Shown piece by piece: positions 5,949 through 8,001 of a DNA stretch of 8,001 bases. The notes below the pieces were generated by a model that had not been told where the DNA came from, searched no databases, and was given only the letters and a program-made list of their open reading frames with translations. The DNA is taken from positions 1 to 8,001 of the forward strand of contig QOAM01000129.1 in NCBI GenBank assembly GCA_003978075.1, given 5' to 3'. Positions within the stretch are counted from its first letter, which is position 1. Each line of letters begins with the position of its first letter. The stretch is from Thermodesulfatator sp. GTDB lineage: Bacteria > Desulfobacterota > Thermodesulfobacteria > Thermodesulfobacteriales > Thermodesulfobacteriaceae. Position numbers and translations under genes: made by a program.

Positions 5949-6731
5949 TTAACCTCCCAGGGCCTTGAAGACCACCCGGAAACCTAAAAAGGTCTTCTCC
6001 AGGGCAGGGGTGAGCAATTTGGGGACCAGGGCCAGGGTCAGCCCGAAGAAAAGGAGCCCCAGACCCACGGTCAGGGGAAAGCTCACGATCATGATGTTGA
6101 TCTGGGGCACGAAGCGGGAGACCACTCCCAGGGCTAGCTGCAGAAGCAGCATGAAGGCCAGAAGCGGGGCCAGGATCTTGAGGGAGACCTGGAAAAGGAC
6201 CTGCCCCTCCCCTACCAGGTACCGAAAGAGTTCCGGTCGGGGGTGAAGGCTCCCCGGAGGGAGGATGCGCAGGCCCTCCCCCAGGGCCCAGAGGAAGGGA
6301 TGGTGGAGATCCAGGGCCAGAAAGAGGAGAAAGGCCAGGAGATAGGTGAGCTGGGCCAGGATAGGGGCCTGGACCCCGCTTACCGGGTCGATGACCTGGG
6401 CCACGCCGAAGCCGATCTGCATCCCCACGAGCTCCCCGCCAAGCTGGATTCCGGCAAAGACAAAACGCAGGAGGAAGGCCAGGGAGGCCCCCAAGAGGGC
6501 CTCGGCAACCATCATTCCTCCGGCAGAAAGCACCGAGGCCGGGGGCCTTAAAGGCTCCGGGACCACGAAGACCAGGCAAAGGGCCAGCACCAGGGAAAGG
6601 GCCGCCCGCAATGTGGCCGGAACCACACTCCCCATCAAGGGCATGAAAAAGAGTAAAAAAGAGACCCGCAAAAAGACCAGCACCAGGGTAAAGGCCCAGG
6701 GCCAGAGGGTAAGAAGAGGATCGCCTTTCAT
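5949..6731 (-). CDS. fliR: Flagellar export gate protein FliR
   Basis: FliR is a membrane subunit of the FliP5-FliQ4-FliR1 export channel, present in one copy in known structures, and it contacts FlhB. The 260 aa product matches the family length and is mostly hydrophobic, with about six membrane-associated segments between residues 10 and 240. Family marks include FLRVSFLLFFMPLMGS (20-35), GELVGMQIGFGVAQVIDP (99-116) and the conserved C-terminal VSRFVPQINIMIVSFPLTVG (204-223). The start overlaps the fliQ stop as ATGA and has no clear Shine-Dalgarno, so translation is probably coupled to fliQ. The gene ends one base before flhB. In some bacteria FliR and FlhB are fused; here they are separate. 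Confidence 0.97.
   Translation of the reverse strand: MKGDPLLTLWPWAFTLVLVFLRVSFLLFFMPLMGSVVPATLRAALSLVLALCLVFVVPEPLRPPASVLSAGGMMVAEALLGASLAFLLRFVFAGIQLGGELVGMQIGFGVAQVIDPVSGVQAPILAQLTYLLAFLLFLALDLHHPFLWALGEGLRILPPGSLHPRPELFRYLVGEGQVLFQVSLKILAPLLAFMLLLQLALGVVSRFVPQINIMIVSFPLTVGLGLLFFGLTLALVPKLLTPALEKTFLGFRVVFKALGG
5953..5958 (-). promoter_or_regulatory. Shine-Dalgarno deciding the flhB GTG start
   Basis: The minus strand reads GGGAGG in the last codons of fliR, 5 bases before the GTG at 5947. The fliR TAA stop lies within the spacer, so ribosomes finishing fliR are placed directly at the flhB start. Confidence 0.75.
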
Positions 6732-6997
6732 TTGACGAACTGGGGAAGATTCACCAGAAGATTCTGGGTGAAGTCCAGGAGCTTGTGCATGATCCAGGGA
6801 AAGGTAAAAAGGAGGGCCAGGAAGACCGCCACGATCTTAGGCACGAAGGTCAGGGTCATCTCTTGGATCTGGGTCACGGCCTGAAAGATGCTAATCACCA
6901 GCCCCACCACCAGACCGGCCACCAGCATGGGGGCGGAGATAAGGAGGGTGAGTTCTACGGCCTGGCGGGCCAGGTGAACCACCGTGGCCTCGGTCAT
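6728..6997 (-). CDS. fliQ: Flagellar export gate protein FliQ
   Basis: FliQ is the small subunit (four copies in known structures) packed around the FliP/FliR core of the export channel. The 89 aa product has the family length. It consists of two long hydrophobic helices (about residues 15-40 and 50-75) around the polar turn QAVTQIQEMTLTFVPK (39-54), which is the conserved FliQ signature. Its ATG at 6997 is preceded by a strong AGGAGG that begins right after the fliP stop. Its stop overlaps the fliR start by 4 bases. Confidence 0.97.
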   Translation of the reverse strand: MTEATVVHLARQAVELTLLISAPMLVAGLVVGLVISIFQAVTQIQEMTLTFVPKIVAVFLALLFTFPWIMHKLLDFTQNLLVNLPQFVK

Positions 6998-7002
6998 TTT
7001 CG

Positions 7003-7009
7003 CCTCCTC
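7003..7009 (-). promoter_or_regulatory. Shine-Dalgarno of fliQ abutting the fliP stop
   Basis: The minus strand reads TAGGAGGAGG, where TAG is the fliP stop and GAGGAGG is the fliQ ribosome binding site, followed by a 5-base spacer to the ATG at 6997. This strong site may raise FliQ relative to FliR, which starts without one; the known FliQ:FliR ratio in the complex is about 4:1, so the link is plausible but unproven. Confidence 0.75.
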
Positions 7010-7753
7010 CTAGAAAAAGCTCCGGGCCAGGGACCCCACCAGGAGATTCCAGCCGTCCACTAGCACGAAAAGGAGGAGCTTGAGGGGGAGGGAGACCATC
7101 ATCGGGGGAAGCATGAGCATGCCCATGGAAAGGAGCACACTCGAGACCACCATGTCGATGATGAGAAAGGGGATGTAAAGGAGAAAGCCGATCTCAAAGG
7201 CCGTACGCAGCTCGCTGATCATGAAGGCCGGAATCAGGGTGAGGGTGGAGACATCTTCCGGGCGGGCGGGCCGGGGCTCCCCCCGCAGTTTTACGAAAAG
7301 GGCCAGGTCCTTTTCCCGGGTATTCTTGAGCATAAAGGCCCGAAAGGGCTTTAAGGCCTCGCGCAACATCTCCTCCTCGGTGAGCTGGTGATCCAGGTAA
7401 GGCACGATGGCCCGCTGATAGGTCTGGCGGAAGACCGGGGTCATGATGAAAAAGGTCAGAAAGAGGGCCAGGGCCACCAGGACCTGGTTGGGCGGGGTCT
7501 GCTGGGTCCCGAAGGCGTGGCGCAGGAGGCTGAAGACCACCACCAGGCGGGTAAAAGAGGTCAACATAAGGAGGAGGGCCGGGGCTACGGAAAGAACCGT
7601 GAGCAGGAGGAGCACCTGGAGCACCGGGGCCACCTGCTCCGGCCCTTTGGCCGGCACAAGACCCAGGCGCACTGCCGGAAGGGTAAGGGCTCCGACTGGA
7701 GAGGCCAGAGCGAGCCCCAAGAGCCCGAAGCCCAAGAGCTTAATCCTCCTCAT
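7010..7753 (-). CDS. fliP: Flagellar export gate protein FliP
   Basis: FliP is the main channel-forming subunit (five copies) of the flagellar export gate, in the membrane patch inside the MS ring. The 247 aa product has full length. Unusually for an inner-membrane protein, the family carries a cleavable signal peptide; here residues 1-22 (MRRIK, a hydrophobic core, then ASPVGA) fit one. The first FliP signature is PALLLMLTSFTRLVVVFSLL (58-77), followed by RHAFGTQQTPPNQVLVALAL (78-97). The second is FEIGFLLYIPFLIIDMVVSS (186-205) with SMGMLMLPPMMVSLPLKL (209-226) after it. A polar periplasmic loop (about 110-175) separates the two membrane blocks. The gene overlaps the end of fliO by 14 bases, and GGGAG lies 7 bases before the ATG at 7753. 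Confidence 0.98.
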   Translation of the reverse strand: MRRIKLLGFGLLGLALASPVGALTLPAVRLGLVPAKGPEQVAPVLQVLLLLTVLSVAPALLLMLTSFTRLVVVFSLLRHAFGTQQTPPNQVLVALALFLTFFIMTPVFRQTYQRAIVPYLDHQLTEEEMLREALKPFRAFMLKNTREKDLALFVKLRGEPRPARPEDVSTLTLIPAFMISELRTAFEIGFLLYIPFLIIDMVVSSVLLSMGMLMLPPMMVSLPLKLLLFVLVDGWNLLVGSLARSFF

Positions 7754-7997
7754 CTTCCCACTCCCGCAGCAAGGCTATGCCTTTTTCCGAGAGCCCCAGG
7801 AGAAGGAGCCGGTCCTTCACGCGTACCAGGGCCAGGCGATGTTTGAGCCCCAGGGGGCGCACTTCTTTCACCCGAATGTGGCCTTCTTTTTCCGAAAGAC
7901 CCCAGCGTCCGCGTCGCAGGAGATAGACCGTAAGGACCAAGGCTCCCAGAAGAAGGAGCGTAACCCCCAGGACCCGCAGGTAGACCTCCCAACCCAT
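7740..7997 (-). CDS. fliO: Flagellar biosynthesis protein FliO
   Basis: FliO is a small membrane protein that in Salmonella helps FliP assemble before FliR and FliQ join; it is not part of the finished gate. The 85 aa product has one N-terminal membrane helix (about residues 6-28, VYLRVLGVTLLLLGALVLTV), a basic stop-transfer RRGRWG, and a small cytoplasmic domain. That domain contains VKEVRPLGLKHRLALVRVKDRLLLLGLSEKGI, a pattern typical of FliO (alternating strands ending in LLGLSEKG). The family is poorly conserved, and the call rests on this pattern plus position directly before fliP. The ATG at 7997 has AAGG immediately upstream, only 4 bases from the window edge, so a longer N-terminus beyond the window cannot be ruled out, although 85 aa is already a normal length. 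Confidence 0.88.
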   Translation of the reverse strand: MGWEVYLRVLGVTLLLLGALVLTVYLLRRGRWGLSEKEGHIRVKEVRPLGLKHRLALVRVKDRLLLLGLSEKGIALLREWEDEED

Positions 7998-8001
7998 CCT
8001 T

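Noticed and set aside
5752..6579. Minus-strand open frame of 275 codons overlapping fliR and the start of flhB.
   Set aside because: It is an off-frame shadow of two well-supported membrane protein genes. Its Gly/Pro/Arg-rich product has no domain or hydrophobic pattern.
7388..7846. Plus-strand open frame opposite fliP and fliO.
   Set aside because: Its His/Gln/Glu/Gly-rich product mirrors the antisense of hydrophobic membrane codons, and fliP on the other strand is certain.

Overview
The window is a densely packed flagellar gene cluster read entirely from the minus strand. In transcription order (right to left) it holds fliO, fliP, fliQ, fliR, flhB, flhA, flhF, flhG (minD-like), a sigma-28 gene (fliA/sigD-like) and the first 100 codons of a CheY-type response regulator that runs off the left edge. 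No plus-strand gene is supported. I see no RNA genes, mobile elements, CRISPR arrays, rho-independent terminators or gene-free stretches longer than about 20 bases.

Layout. From 8001 to about 2802 lies the complete membrane export gate of the flagellar type III secretion apparatus: the assembly factor FliO, the FliP/FliQ/FliR core, the substrate-specificity switch FlhB and the export-motor protein FlhA. From 2812 to 1058 lies the FlhF GTPase and FlhG ATPase pair that sets flagellar position and number. From 1088 to 315 is the sigma factor for late flagellar and chemotaxis genes, and from 302 leftward is CheY, the diffusible signal to the motor switch. The genes therefore run in the order build the export gate, place it, switch on late genes, control rotation. 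Adjacent genes overlap by 1-31 bases or are separated by at most 18, so one transcript with extensive translational coupling is likely. Its promoter must lie beyond the right edge, and its end beyond the left edge. The order fliO-P-Q-R-flhB-A-F-G followed by the sigma factor resembles the long flagellar/chemotaxis operons of Bacillus and of many deep-branching or delta-type bacteria, rather than the split enterobacterial arrangement.

Organism. The DNA is GC-rich (about 70% in sampled flhF lines, nearer 50% in sampled cheY/fliA lines). The proteins are rich in Leu, Arg, Glu, Ala and Pro. Together with the gene order and FlhF/FlhG, this suggests a motile, possibly thermophilic Gram-negative bacterium, perhaps of Thermodesulfobacteriota type. 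That assignment is a low-confidence inference from protein style, not a database result.

What is unusual. The gene set is standard, but several normally near-invariant motifs are altered. FlhB has Asn-Pro-Gln-Glu where the autocleavage NPTH motif is expected. FlhA has Glu where the export-critical Asp of the Arg-Gly-Asp stretch is expected. FlhF departs from the SRP-GTPase consensus at three nucleotide-binding motifs, and its partner FlhG has no N-terminal FlhF-activating segment. I found no evidence of a wholly new system in this window.
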